DNA of 64,000 nt from Sweltsa coloradensis (lineage: Eukaryota > Arthropoda > Insecta > Plecoptera > Chloroperlidae), in NCBI GenBank assembly GCA_024449915.1, contig JAMZAV010001056.1, forward strand, positions 372,001 to 436,000, given 5' to 3'. The notes beneath the pieces were generated by a model. That model was not told the origin of the DNA. It ran no database searches and worked only from the letters and a program-made list of their open reading frames with translations. This document shows positions 1-10,194 of the stretch, one piece after another; within the stretch, counting starts at the first letter, position 1; each line of letters starts with the position of its first letter. Both the position numbers and the translations under genes were made by a program.

Positions 1-613
1 TCATAGAACCACGATTTCCAAGAAGAACGACCTTCACAACACTCAAGCCGGGTAGCATAGCGCGATCTGTCTACTCAACTTAGCTCGCTCTCGTCGCGCC
101 GGCCAGACACGTGGGGGGGGAGGGGGAGCTTGTGAAAGACGTTGCTAATATAGCGTGGAAAAACACTAAAATGATGCACTCGCAAAAGGTCCACGGTCCG
201 CGTCGGTATACGAGCAAGTTTAGGCCAAATTTTGATTTGATTATCGATTATTGATCGATATTTTTTTAAATCGATTATCGCGATCGATAATCGATTTAAC
301 TGGTCCGATTATCGATACTGAAATTCGTATCGAACGGCAACCCTAAAAAATACTACTTAATTATTGTGCACGGGTAGGCCTATTTATAACCTAACTTACG
401 AAACAAATTGTCAGACCTCGCTTCGACAAGCAACGTTGCAGTGGTGTAAACGGTCAACAAGCTAACTTCGCCCCTTTGCTTCGCGGTATCGCCGAAGTGT
501 AAACGGGCCATTAGGCAGGTATTGAAATGGGTTTATGGTGTGTTTGATGTTTAATTATATTATTTTCTAAGTTTATAAAAAAAAAAAAAAAAATGATGAG
601 TGATGATATTTAC
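1..613 (-). other. Partial intron of the Gcn5/KAT2 gene at the window edge
   Basis: This is the sequence downstream (minus strand) of the donor site that ends coding exon 3. I searched it for the next KAT2 exon, which in the family begins with a Phe-Leu-Ser-Met-Leu-type motif, and found none, so the remaining exons lie left of the window. It contains ATCGATTA-rich inverted repeats at about 234-317, a short G run near 111 and an A run near 578. The sequence near 335-345 reads on the minus strand as AGGGTTGCCGTTCG, like the end of a hAT-type nonautonomous element, but I could not find its partner end. Confidence 0.6.
268..297. repeat. 30-bp ATCGAT palindrome
   Basis: Thirteen-base arms (AAATCGATTATCG and its exact reverse complement) flank a four-base centre. 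Neighbouring ATCGAT/ATTATCG copies extend the inverted structure to about 234-317. It is probably part of a small foldback element in the KAT2 intron. Confidence 0.7.
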
Positions 614-1223
614 CTTGGGAAATGAGTCAGTACCAGGACCCTTTTTTCTGGTGGCATTCTGTCTTTTTCACTGTGACATTTATCCATCAACTGTCGGCAA
701 ACAGACCTGAAGACTGCTCGAAGCAGTGTCCTCCCAAACACTATTGTGGTTTCATAATGAGGCAACGAGTCACAAAATGCTGGGACGTGACAGAAAACCA
801 ACCATCTTGGATAATTCACTTTGTATGCGGAGATTTCCTCCGGCGTGACCACTTGCCTTCGGGCGCTTGGCGTTTCAAAATTCCAGTGATTTAAACAGTG
901 CAGAAACATTTTTCCTAGATCATACATTGTTTGCCACTCTCTTTGGGACAACTGACCAAATTTGTAGATAACAAAATTCATGATGGCCTTGGCAATGCTC
1001 GGGCGCTCAAAGGGGGGCTGACCGAGCGGCCCTTCAATGGTCGGTCGAGTTTTCGTTAAGATGCATTTACGAAGCAGTTTGAATAGATAATAGTAGACAC
1101 GCTTGGTGTCGGCATCTTCCTCCCGGTGCATGCTCATGAAGATATTCTCAACATCAACAACCATGCCTAGTAGGCGATTCACCTCATCTTCAGTCAACAT
1201 TTCCAAATGCCGAATGTGTGCCT
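614..1223 (-). CDS. Gcn5: Gcn5/KAT2 coding exon 3 (PCAF N-terminal domain core)
   Basis: The acceptor is TTCTTAG before 1223 and the donor is GTAAAT after 614. The first two bases complete a Glu codon with the G left by exon 2, giving [14 protein letters not shown], close to the vertebrate HVSHLENVSEDE region. The exon is 610 nt and ends in phase 2 inside the codon after LTHFP. The ORF continues only a few bases past the donor before a stop, which supports this boundary. A plus-strand 90-codon frame inside it is a shadow. Confidence 0.94.
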
Positions 1224-4200
1224 CTAAGAAAACAGAAAGTAAGAAAAAATTAGTCGATTCAAAACGAGAAGTGAGTTGAAACGAGTGGACTCAAGACTTG
1301 GCCTCCTGGGTGAGATTAAGTGTCAAAAAGTCAATTCAGACAATTTTTAAGTGATAAATTGTTGAACCTAGCTGTGATTGTGACCTTTTCAGATATGAGT
1401 CAGCCAGGCTTGGCCTATTATTTAGTAACCGTTTATTACGGAAAACATTCCTGTAAGTTTGGTTCGAGTTCAATGTAGGGCCTAGTTTTGGTTTAAAATG
1501 TTATGGAAATTCAAGTTTGGTTTGAAATTTTAAAAAAAAGTAAATAGTCTAAACAGAAGCCTACATTATTAGTTCAAACACTGTGCATGAAAAACAGACA
1601 AAGAAACCCCTAGGGGAGGCTCATGCCTCGCATATGATCACTGTCACTGATGGCTGATCAGTGATCACTGATTATTGATCACTGATCAGCCACCCAAAGG
1701 GCTCCCAATATGCTGTTTGCTTAATGGGAGAACTATGAATTCTGTTTTCGTGCTAGAGGAGTCCATTGGGTCTTTGGGCTCCCAATGGAAGACTATGAAT
1801 TTGGGCATAAGTCTTGAAAATGACCTCCCACCATTCTGTTGCATCCACAGCAAGGAGCAACATTGAAGTGTCAGGTTAACTGCCTATTCTCCCAAAATCA
1901 GGGTATAAGGGCGCCTTAGCTATCCAACTAGACTAGGAAAACGCCAAAGTCGTTGTTAGACGAGTGAGCGAGTCATGTGTTGAACACGCGGGAAAATCTG
2001 CATACAAGTTGATTGATGGTATAGTATATAATACATCCTGGGCAACAAGAAGGCTGACGCGCTAGCCAAGTTGGGCTCAAAGAAGTCTGCCCCTGACACG
2101 GCGAGTATCTCCTACAACTCTGCCAAAAACCTTGCCAAGGAGGGCCTCAAGACATCCTATGGAAGACTTCAAGAGGCCAAGATGTATCACAAACCATGGC
2201 GGGACGAGGTCCTCAAAGGGCCAGACAAATCCTGGACAAGAAAGGTGGCAACAGCGCAGTTCCGGCTGGCCACAGGACATGACGTCCTGCAGCACCACCT
2301 GAGTCGATTTCAAATCACAAAGGAACCAGCAACTTGCAAACTATGTACATCGGGTTTTTAGGACAGAGCGCACCTCTTCAGCTGCGCCGCACTTAAATCT
2401 GACATTGACGCCCTGCCAAATGACCTGAGCGGGCCAGAGAAGGAAGCACATATTTACTGGATAGCCAGGAAGAAAAATGATTGAAAAATCAAGCTTTTGG
2501 TATAGGAAAAAAAAAAAAAAGTATAAATGATAGGGTTTTAAGTTTATTTGGAAAAGGGCGCGTCAACTATAGCCATAATGTGCCACTCTAGCCTATGATA
2601 GACTAGGGAGGAAAGACCAACGTTGTCTAGATCCAGTCTTAGGTAGGCTATAGGGGGAGTAAAGGGAATGATACCGGGTACTCAACGGTCAACACATGGC
2701 TCACTCACTCGTCTAACAACGACTTTGGCGTCTTAACGTTTAAACGACTCATCAGTCATCCCTAATGGTAACACATACAAAAATAACTAGGCGTACTAGC
2801 CTATGGTATTATAGACAGAAATTTAAAAAAGTGCATCCTCCGGGGATTGAACCCGGGTTCATTTCGTATAGTCTAATAGGCAGTGCAATCTGCTCTACAC
2901 TCGTTATTAACAATGTATAAAACAAGTTCCAAGAAATAGACAGGATTTAATCTGGTGTCTTCATAGCTCAGTTGGTAAGAGCAATGGCCCGGACAGCCAA
3001 GGTCCGGGTTCAATCCCCGGTGGAGTTTTAATTTCTGTCTATAATACCATCATAACAGCGTCATTGTCGCCGACTATAAAACCAAGGTAAAACATATAGT
3101 ATATATAGTATTACGTACCGGTGTATACAGTACTAGGCCCATAGGGCCTATTATTATTCATTATGATAATCTATAAAACCAGCACATAAACATTGACAGA
3201 TGATGGACTAACTTCTTCTATTTGCCGATTAAAACATTAGGCCTACCTAGTTCATGAGTACAGTTGCGACATGGATCACTGAAGCTTGCTAGGGGCTGAG
3301 AAGGGTCCACTCTGGGTGGTTTTGTTGGCGGAGTTGGAGTTTTCCAGCCATTGCATTTACACTCTTCAATTTGGCAAGCAGAGTAGATCGCAAGCTTCAG
3401 CAGTTTCTTATGATGCTGCCAATTGTAAACCTGGATATATGAAAACCAAAAATTAGAATATTGATGGGGTTAGGAGATAATTTTGGCATCAAGACCAATA
3501 CGTGCTTGGATGTTAAAGTTTAGTTGTACTACATACTAGTAAGTAATGCTAACCTAGGTAACCTACAAGGTACTCTTTTTCTCTTTTCCACTCCAGTAAG
3601 GCAGTGGGTTTACTAATATCAGGCATGTTTTAGAAATGTAGGCCTACGGTTGCCACTACTGAAAATTCATATTTTTACAGTGGAACACAATGCCCCTCCA
3701 AGGATGTTGTTGCTAAACAACAACACTGCATATTGGTTTTCTACAATAAAATATTTGACTATTGGTCTCATGTTAAGATGTTTTTTTTGCAAACTTGTGT
3801 GGTTTAATGGGCTGGCTACCTAATTTAGGCCTAAGTGGTGCAAAGTGAGATGAGAATGACATTACCTAGCCTACCTGGTAAAAATTCTTGTCAAGATCTT
3901 GTAAAATCTTGCAAGATCTTGACAAGAACTTGTATTAAGTAAGATCTTGCCAAGATCTTGCCAAGAAAATTGTGTTAAGTAAGATCTTGTCAAGATCTTG
4001 CCAAGATCTTGCATTGAAATAAGATCTTGTTTATTTCTTGCTAAGATCTTGCCAAGATTCTTAACAAGAATATTCTTGGCAAGATTCTTGACTAAATATC
4101 TGCCCTAGCTCCCTAGGCCCTAGCAATAAGGTGGGCAAGCCTACTTGCTTAAGCTTATGTTCTTGTTCACAGGGCCTAGATTAACAAGCCACGGATAAAC

Positions 4201-6510
4201 ATCTAATAAGGTGGGCACTAGGCCTAGGCCTGTGTTTGCCCTAGGCCCTAGCCTACATTAACAAGCCACGGATAAACATCTAATAAGGTGGCAAAGTGTG
4301 TATCGAAATTGCAGCCATCAAGTAGGCGTACTGGTACCACATAAATAGACCAACCACAATCTTGTCAAGATACAAGATCTTGCCAAGATTATACAAGATC
4401 TTACCAAGATTATACAAGATCTTGCCAAGATTATACAAGATCTTGTAAAATCTTGCAAGATCTTGGCAAGATCTTGTCAAGATCTTGCCAAGATTTTTCA
4501 CCAGGGTACTTTCTTCAGATTAAAAAACATGTTTATTCTCAAGAAAAATGCTTGATATGTAGGAGTTTAGTTTACAAAATTACTAGTGTTAAATAAACAG
4601 AGTGGGGCTAATTGACAAAATTGACATTACAAAGTAAAAGATACCCAATTAAAGTTACATGATTAATAGTTATTTTTGTACAACAAATTATAGATCATCA
4701 TCAAGAGAAGGCCACATAGGCCCTAAGCACAGTGCTCATAGGTAGGGCCTACTAATCTAAATAATTAGTGCTATAGTAAAAAATAGGCAAAATTCCTATT
4801 CCAAGAATAGGCCTAGGGTACCTACCCTCCTACCCTAAACTTAAAATAATGGTAGAAGAACAAGGCTCCAAATCTAACTCTAGGTACCACTAAAATAGCT
4901 ATCAATAAAAATAATAATAGGGGAGATTGGGGTAATTAGGAACAAATTTGTGTAAGTTGACCTATGATCTCAATTTACATATAACTAGAAAAACATATTA
5001 TAAATGTTTTAGTGGTATCAGATACATTGAAACATTGGCTTTCTTAATAAAATTAAATATTTTGCATTCATGTGTTATTTTAGATGCAATGATTTTTTTC
5101 TACACGCGCATATTGTTCCTTATTACCCCAACATTTTGGGGCAATAAGGAACAAGCATTATAAGAAGCAAGGTAGGTGCATTAAAAATACATGGGGCAAA
5201 TAGGAACATAGGTATTTGTAGTATAATTAAGTAGCAAAAGAATTCATCTTGATATCTTGCTTATTGACAAAGTTAGAACAGATGCAAATTGTAGTATTTT
5301 TTTAATAGCTAGAAACATGACATTACAGTTTTTTTTTTAAACTGTAATTTTTGTCTTAAAACTACACAAAGCTTCTCATAGCATGATGTTAATATTTAAA
5401 AAAAGTATTTGTATCATGAAAAATTACAAATATAGAAATTGTTATGCATGAATTACTGTTTAATAGGAAAGATATACACTTTTTAAGTGGGGGCAATAAG
5501 GAACACTTCCCTCACATTTAATTTATTAACCCAGATTTTCATCAGGGCCTACTTGTTGTGTTTTAAACTTTTCCCAAAATGATTGAATTATTTTTGGATC
5601 TGGTTCTAAATTAAATTTAGTGATCCCAATGAGCTTAATTGGGCCTAGGAAAAGATTTGCCTCTTGAATGATGTCAAAGTCATCCCTCAAGGGCCAAGCA
5701 AAGATATTACCTCTACGCTCTAGGAATTTTACTTCAATTTCCAGTGGTTGATGATTGTGGATTCTTATTACCCTACCTGCATGACGAGACATGTTTGTTC
5801 CCATTTACCCCTATGATATAGCATTACACTATATGACTCATTCCTATTTTCCCCTAGTATTCCTATTTACCCCTCATGGGTGTTCCCTTTTACCCCACAA
5901 ATTAAGATTTTGGGACAAATAGGAATTACCCCCTACTTTTAGGAGAGGAAAGAGATAAACAATTACAAAAATCAAAATAAGGCACTCTCATATGTAAGCA
6001 GTAAAATAAGCGTACAGTCTTTACTACAATTAATTCTTATAAGAAAGGAAAATTTGATTTTTAAAACATTGTTAGAAACATTTTACACTTTTTTTTGCAG
6101 TACCTTACAAGAGTCCTAAAAACACCAATCAAAAGTTATTGTTTTCAGTAGAATTGATTACATTATCAAAGAAGAAGGTATGTTCCTTACCAAACAATTT
6201 TTCATAAAAATTTACATCTTCAAATTTCTTAACTATAGGGCTTGTTCCCAATTACCCCAATTCCTTATTACCCCAATCTCCCCTACATGGTGCGAGTGCA
6301 GTAGGAATCCGAATGGCATGTATGGCATAGCCCTACCCTATCCCACATATCAAAATGGAAAGTTAAACATATATTGAAACCTACCTGCTGTTTCCTCTGC
6401 TGGATTCGTTGGAGATTTGTTTGGCGTGATGATTGGTCCGAGCTAACTGACGATGAAGGACGACTTGATTCGTCAACCTGACTGGAAGCTGATGATCCGA
6501 TCTCGGCCAT
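614..6510 (-). CDS. Gcn5: Gcn5/PCAF (KAT2) histone acetyltransferase, N-terminal part, three coding exons
   Basis: Coding exons 6385-6510, 3247-3430 and 614-1223 join in frame (phases 0 and 1; the last leaves phase 2) and encode about the first 306 residues. Residues 43-103 carry a Cys-rich segment ([14 protein letters not shown], then CRNCTH). Residues 104-306 match the PCAF N-terminal homology domain, with recognisable blocks such as [54 protein letters not shown] and RVLVLTHFP. In the family this domain precedes the GNAT acetyltransferase and bromodomain, and the protein is the catalytic subunit of SAGA/ATAC-type coactivators acting in the nucleus. Those C-terminal parts are outside the window. 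The start ATG at 6508-6510 sits in AACATGG, a good initiation context, and is followed by a Ser/Gln-rich disordered leader. Arthropods usually have one KAT2 gene, so Gcn5 versus Pcaf is only a naming choice. Confidence 0.93.
1651..1692. repeat. Perfect 17-bp inverted repeat with 8-nt loop
   Basis: Arms 1651-1667 and 1676-1692 are exact reverse complements built from TGATCA/GATCAGTGATCA words. Just to the right, the words GGGCTCCCAAT and ACTATGAATT each occur twice, at about 1699-1741 and about 1779-1801. It lies in KAT2 intron 2. No protein or RNA gene is recognisable here. Confidence 0.8.
1933..2735. mobile_element. Short inverted-repeat DNA element, same family as the 14.9-20.0 kb element, split by a LINE
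   Basis: The left end reads CTAGGAAAACGCCAAAGTCG and continues through GTTGTTAGACGAGTGAG. The reverse complement of about 2690-2735 repeats this for about 50 bases. The stretch 2540-2700 also matches, in reverse, the left end of the large element (14936-15190), sharing the words GGAATGATACCGGGTACT/AGTACCCTGTACTCGG and the GCGCGTCAACTATAGCC block. The outer right edge is degraded. A LINE fragment interrupts the middle. Confidence 0.8.
2038..2520 (+). pseudogene. 5'-truncated non-LTR retrotransposon fragment (RNase H end)
   Basis: The frame reads [12 protein letters not shown] (the end of an RNase H domain), then a [19 protein letters not shown] block and a Cys/His tail (CKLC ... HLFSC), as found at the C terminus of insect non-LTR retrotransposon polyproteins. 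The frame is broken by a stop at 2359-2361, after which the same frame continues to a second stop. A 14-base A run (2507-2520) marks the 3' tail. It is inserted inside the DNA element 1933-2735; a direct repeat beginning GTATA may be the target duplication. A second decayed copy lies at about 10195-10760. Confidence 0.85.
2802..3051. repeat. Inverted duplication of a tRNA-like sequence
   Basis: The left arm (2802-2860) and right arm (3001-3051) are near-perfect reverse complements, including GGTATTATAGACAGAAATT and the T-arm sequence GGGTTCAATCCCCGG. Each half is therefore a tRNA-like unit, one on each strand, sharing the outer 3' flank. The left half keeps a B box but has a poor A box; the right half is better preserved. 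This is compatible with a tRNA-derived SINE that was inverted and duplicated, or a MITE that captured one. It lies in KAT2 intron 2. Confidence 0.75.
2957..3028 (+). pseudogene. tRNA-like sequence, degenerate (anticodon position GGA)
   Basis: A D-arm (TAGCTCAGTTGGTAAGAGC), an anticodon stem TGGC/GCCA around a CCGGACA loop, and a good T-arm (CCGGG-TTCAATC-CCCGG) are present. The acceptor pairs only partly. Position 33 is C instead of the invariant U, and the long variable arm expected of a serine tRNA is missing. It is probably a SINE head or tRNA pseudogene, not a working tRNA. Confidence 0.5.
3247..3430 (-). CDS. Gcn5: Gcn5/KAT2 coding exon 2 (Cys-rich segment)
   Basis: The acceptor TCCAG precedes 3430 and the donor GTAGGC follows 3247; 184 nt, phase 0 in and phase 1 out. 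The translation starts [20 protein letters not shown] and ends [10 protein letters not shown]. The Cys pattern C-x4-C-x-C ... C-x2-C and the GWKTPTPP block match the start of the PCAF N-terminal domain. This region of human PCAF has been linked to ubiquitin ligase activity; whether that holds here is unknown. Confidence 0.93.
3874..4506. mobile_element. Foldback/MITE-like element built from AAGATCTTG words
   Basis: The ends are inverted: the left starts CCTGGTAAAAATTCTTG and the right, reverse-complemented, reads CCTGGTGAAAAATCTTGG. Both subterminal parts (3888-4085 and 4360-4498) are strings of CTTGNCAAGATCTTG, mostly palindromic, so the whole piece can fold on itself. The centre contains a direct repeat (ATTAACAAGCCACGG and following) at about 4183-4215 and 4257-4291. 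An apparent 73-codon minus-strand frame here is low-complexity translation of the repeat. It lies in KAT2 intron 1; no clear target duplication was found. Confidence 0.75.
4920..6283. mobile_element. Word-array DNA element, family A (TA target site)
   Basis: Terminal inverted repeats GGGGAGATTGGGG (4920-4932 and 6271-6283) are flanked by TA on both sides. Inside are at least eleven copies of the word GGGGYAAWWAGGAAC: 4929, 5138, 5193, 5490 and 5912 on the plus strand, and 5115, 5797, 5840, 5859, 5882, 6244 and 6260 inverted. Plus copies dominate the left half and inverted copies the right half. It is 1364 bp and lies in KAT2 intron 1. The arrays may be transposase-binding subterminal repeats. 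A possible transposase remnant lies at 5526-5804. Confidence 0.8.
5526..5804 (-). pseudogene. Possible transposase-derived C-terminal fragment inside family A element
   Basis: A 92-codon frame contains a segment of protein-like composition: [20 protein letters not shown], then a hydrophobic stretch ending in [15 protein letters not shown] recall similar 'V-x-FL-x-R-x-G-x-x-F-x-WP-x-x-D' segments near the C termini of pogo/Tigger-like transposases, and the TA target site would agree with that. The frame ends inside one of the repeated words, so the first residues may be noncoding. The assignment is inference; the segment could also be a captured host exon. Confidence 0.4.
6385..6510 (-). CDS. 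Gcn5: Gcn5/KAT2 coding exon 1 (start codon)
   Basis: The ATG at 6508-6510 lies in the context AACATGG. The 42 codons run [14 protein letters not shown] to RIQQRKQQ, ending at the donor CAG|GTAGGT in phase 0, which joins exon 2 (VYNWQHH) without loss of frame. The segment is Ser/Gln-rich and probably disordered, as in other KAT2 proteins. A longer frame upstream has no in-frame ATG (only TTG), so I prefer this start. Confidence 0.9.
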
Positions 6511-6573
6511 GTTGTTTCCTCCACCTTGACTTGTTATTCGCAAAGATACGTCTAGACTCAGTGTGCCTTCAGC
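6511..6573 (-). other. Probable 5' UTR part of Gcn5/KAT2 exon 1
   Basis: On the minus strand an acceptor-like TTCAATTACACAG ends just before 6573, and 63 nt separate it from the ATG. This would make the first coding exon the second transcribed exon, with a noncoding exon upstream (candidate at 14491-14625). The splice is inferred only from sequence. Confidence 0.4.
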
Positions 6574-7157
6574 CTGTGTAATTGAAGAATATATATAGTA
6601 ATATATCTACCTACTTTAAAAATGAAGAATGGTCAAGTTTTATAAGTAGGGCTACGTAGGCTACCCAATTATTGGAAAAGTATTTTATAGTAGGCCTAGG
6701 CCTACCACCTAAGTAAGTGCCTGTCTGTAGCAGGCAGAAATTCTTGCCCAGAGTGCAGCAGACCTTATTCAGAATAGGGGACTGCCCTCAATTTGCATTG
6801 CTCTTTTCATTGCTAGTAGTAGTGTATTCTTGATTGTTAATTGACAACACACAAAAAATCATTTAGCATCATGACTCGATTTGGACTTTGATCTGGTCAT
6901 GAGACCCTTCTTGCAGGGCCAACTAAAAAAACAAGCTCACTTCTCACTCTGACAATGACTTATTTAGGCCTAATGGTAGGCCTACATCCAGATAAAGTAG
7001 TTTGGCTGTGTACTAACTAGCTACCTACTCACATCACATTGCAATTTGAAAATAAATTGCGAGCAAAAGAAAATGCAAACTTTAAACGGAGTGAATAATC
7101 GTATGGTAATCGACGATACCACCTTAACTAGGCTAATAGCTTCAAATATCATAGTGC

Positions 7158-7200
7158 ATTGTGGCAGAGTGGTAGCGAAAGGTCGGCGGTTCAAATCTTT
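7158..7200 (+). repeat. tRNA-like internal promoter (A and B box)
   Basis: GTGGCAGAGTGGTAGCG resembles a tRNA A-box/D-arm, and GGCGGTTCAAATC, about 15 bases later, resembles a B-box/T-arm. The spacing is too short for a full tRNA, so this is a remnant of a tRNA-derived SINE. Confidence 0.45.
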
Positions 7201-7342
7201 GTTTGGTCATTTATTTACCATTCTATTTCTGGTCCATGTTTTTCTGCAAACTACATTTGGCCTCGTTGCGGACGCAATTCTATGTCAGAGATAATAAAAG
7301 TGTTAAAGAGAATCCCAAGGGGACGGGCTGATCCAGGACCTC

Positions 7343-9640
7343 TCAAAGGCAGGGTTGGCAAAAAGCCGGCTTTTATTAGTTTTGTCCAGGCCAGTGGCTA
7401 AAACTGGCATAAACCGGCTAAAACTAAAGTCAGAAAAACTACATATAGGCCCTACTACTGCAATATATCAGTTTTTGAATAAGATCATTGTAGGCTAATG
7501 ATTAATGAACTTCTGTATTCTACAGCCTTTATTTGTGGGCAATTCCACGGTAACGGAATTACATTTCAGAGAGCTAACAACACATTCAAAAGACAATATT
7601 GCAAATAAGTTAACCTTGTATAACTGTTCTATAAACTGACTTACATAGGACTTCAAATGAACAAAATTTAGCACAAGTTTATTTTATTTTAAAATTATTT
7701 TAAATGAGTTTTCAGGCAGGTTTTTGACTGGTAACGGAATTACGCTGAAAGTGCCATGTGTCCCTGGTTTAGTTAGTAATTGTTAAAAACCTGTGAATTG
7801 TGCAATAAAAATATCTATTTTGCAGCTTCTACAACATCTAGAAGCATAGTACTAAACATAAATAACATACCTTCATTAAAAATAATTAAATTACTAGTAT
7901 ATTTAAACTGTATTTATATTCGGTAACGGAATTACGACCCCCGGTAACGGAATTACCCCAGCAAATTACACATTTAAATAATGCTTGCATGTGGTTTAAT
8001 TTAACTCTTAATGATGGTGTAATGCAAATTATTGAAACCTTTAAGGATGTTTGGCATTTTGGTTGATATTTAAACTGTTTTAAGGTAGGCCTATTTATTT
8101 TCGGTAACGGAATTACAAACCTTGGTAACGGAATTACCCCAGCGAATGATAAATTTTCAAAATGCTTGCATATGGTTAAATCTAACTCTTAATGATAGTC
8201 TAATGAAAAAAAGGGTGATTACTAAACAAGGGAGTCTACTTTTTCAACATTTAACACTGTTTTTGAAGCAATAGTGTTCTGTAAATCCGTTACCGTAATT
8301 CCGTTACCAATGAAATATGGAGTAAAGACATATTTTTAAAACTATTTTTGATTAAACTCTTCCTTATTTTAGTGAAACATTAGAAAAAAACTACTTTCGT
8401 TGTCAATTAAGTATACAAATACATAATATTTTTAAAAATTATTGATTTTTGGTAACGGAATTACATTAGGAAACAGTGTATTGGTAAAAAGAGTTAAATG
8501 GTTAAAGTTCGGACAATTATTTAACTATTTTTGTATTATCTTGTCAATACAACATGTAAATATTGAAAGGAGTATAAATGAATAAGTTTTTGCTTAAAAA
8601 CATACCTACCCAAAATTAAATAACCAAAATATGTTCTTACAATGTTCTCCAACCTGCAGTGGTATAGTGAAAATTAAAATACATGCAAAAGTGAGAAAAA
8701 ATATAATTTTATGGACTTTTATAAATTATTTCCAAAGCACAACATATTAATTTAGGCCTGGACACTTAAATTTTCATGAAACACATTTCTATAAAAATAT
8801 TTCATTTTCTCTAGTCAGGGACACTTAGCTGTGGAATTGCCCTTGTGTATTTATTTTAACGTCAATCAGCACTCAGTCAGTAGGCTGAACTGTGTTTCAC
8901 TTTCAATGGATGCCACTGCCGAGAGATCGCAGAAATGGTTACCCTCGCATTATGATGGCCGTCTGTTCAGGAATAATAACACAGAACCACTCTCTAAAAT
9001 TGTTTGTAAAATACAGTAAAACTGTAAAACAGCATTAAACTGCTTCTGAAAGTGACGTAGGCCTACAACATATTTTGGCATTTTAGAAAACGATTTTGTA
9101 ATACTGGAATATTTTAACGGTCATGCTATCTCATTATGTGAAGGCGTGATCTCACAACACATTCAGCGAGGTTGGCAGCAGAAACGCAGTAAATTTGAAA
9201 TCAATAATGCCAACACGAGAACAAAAATCACATTTTTGAACCAATTCAAAATCCACTAAATTTCATTTGTTTTCACACCTTAGGTAAGCAGTAGAAACTT
9301 GTTTACTCACTTGGAATAATAGTGTTTAGGCCTAATCATGAAATATCAGAAAACAAAAACAAAATACGGTACCTACCTAAGATATTAAGTAGGTAGGGCC
9401 TACTAGGTAGGCCTAGGTAGGCTACCTACCAAGTTTGTTTAGGCCTAAATTGTAAAAGTTGGCATAAAGCCCTACCTACATGGTATAATGTAGGCCTAAT
9501 GTATTCAAAATTATTGTAAAAATGATTGGGCATAGGCCTAAATATGTTATTCTTTCTGTTGAAGGTGGTGTTAAACCGGCTAAAATTAGTTTTGACCAGG
9601 CCGGTTAAAACCATTTTTTTTCAAAAACAATTTTTAATGG
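7343..9640. other. Region around family B with GCCGG-type repeats; no gene seen
   Basis: The word TTAGTTTTGWCCAGGCC, next to CCGGCTAAAA words, occurs at about 7376 and again at about 9586 in the same orientation. The left copy follows CAGGGTTGGCAAAAAGCC, which resembles a hAT-type terminus. These may be two remnants of one element family. Between 8843 and 9640 I see AT-rich DNA with TAGGCCTA motifs and no exon. Confidence 0.35.
7537..8842. mobile_element. Word-array DNA element, family B (4-bp TTGT duplication)
   Basis: The ends GGGCAATTCCAC (7537-7548) and its reverse complement (8831-8842) are flanked on each side by TTGT (7533-7536 and 8843-8846). Eight copies of GTAACGGAATTAC lie inside: 7549, 7731, 7923, 7943, 8104, 8125 and 8452 on the plus strand and 8295 inverted. 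The rest is AT-rich with no reading frame of note, so the element is nonautonomous. Two copy pairs are followed by CCCCAG, showing a larger internal repeat unit (about 7923-7990 versus 8104-8170). Confidence 0.85.
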
Positions 9641-10190
9641 CATTAGAGAGGGTAGGCCAATATTTCAATATGTTTTATATGCAGACCCAACAACAAACTG
9701 AACGAAGTCCCTTTATTATCACTGTCGCTCATGTGTTTATAGGCCTAGGCCTAGCTAGGCCTACCCTCACATTTTCAAAATCAGTGTTAAAATTAATGGT
9801 ATTGGATGAGCATAGTTAAGACATTAATTTTGCTAGGCCTACACTGAAAAAAATAGCTGAACGTGTGTTTTTTTCTGTCTGCTCGCTCTCTACCGATCAA
9901 ATGACTAGGCCTATGCCCATCATGCTGAAATTTTCATGGGACCATTGAAACCTCTGAACTTATAGACACCTATGTGAAGATTTTGGGTAAAACCAAAGAG
10001 CCTAATCACGTGTGACTGTGAGGAATTGACTAAAAGCAATAAACTATATTTTATTTTATTTTTCAAATCATAATCGCAAGAGAACCTGAGAATCCTCTGC
10101 AACAGCATCTCAGCCATACAGTTCATCACAAAAGCAGCTATGTAATTAGACTAATTACCACCCTGATAACCTCTTCAAAAACTCGATCAC
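9641..10190. other. Noncoding AT-rich stretch
   Basis: This stretch contains scattered TAGGCCTA motifs and no recognisable coding segment, RNA gene or complete repeat. Frames of up to 97 codons near it have no domain-like sequence. Confidence 0.5.
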
Positions 10191-10194
10191 TAGC

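Noticed and set aside
622..894. 90-codon plus-strand frame
   Set aside because: Antisense to the well-supported KAT2 exon 3.
2957..3028. Functional serine tRNA
   Set aside because: C at position 33, weak acceptor stem and no long variable arm.
4280..4501. 73-codon frame with YNLGKIL repeats
   Set aside because: Translation of the AAGATCTTG repeat array in a foldback element.
7549..8464. CRISPR-like array from regularly worded repeats
   Set aside because: Repeats are 13 bases, irregularly spaced and in both orientations in an animal genome; they belong to a transposon.
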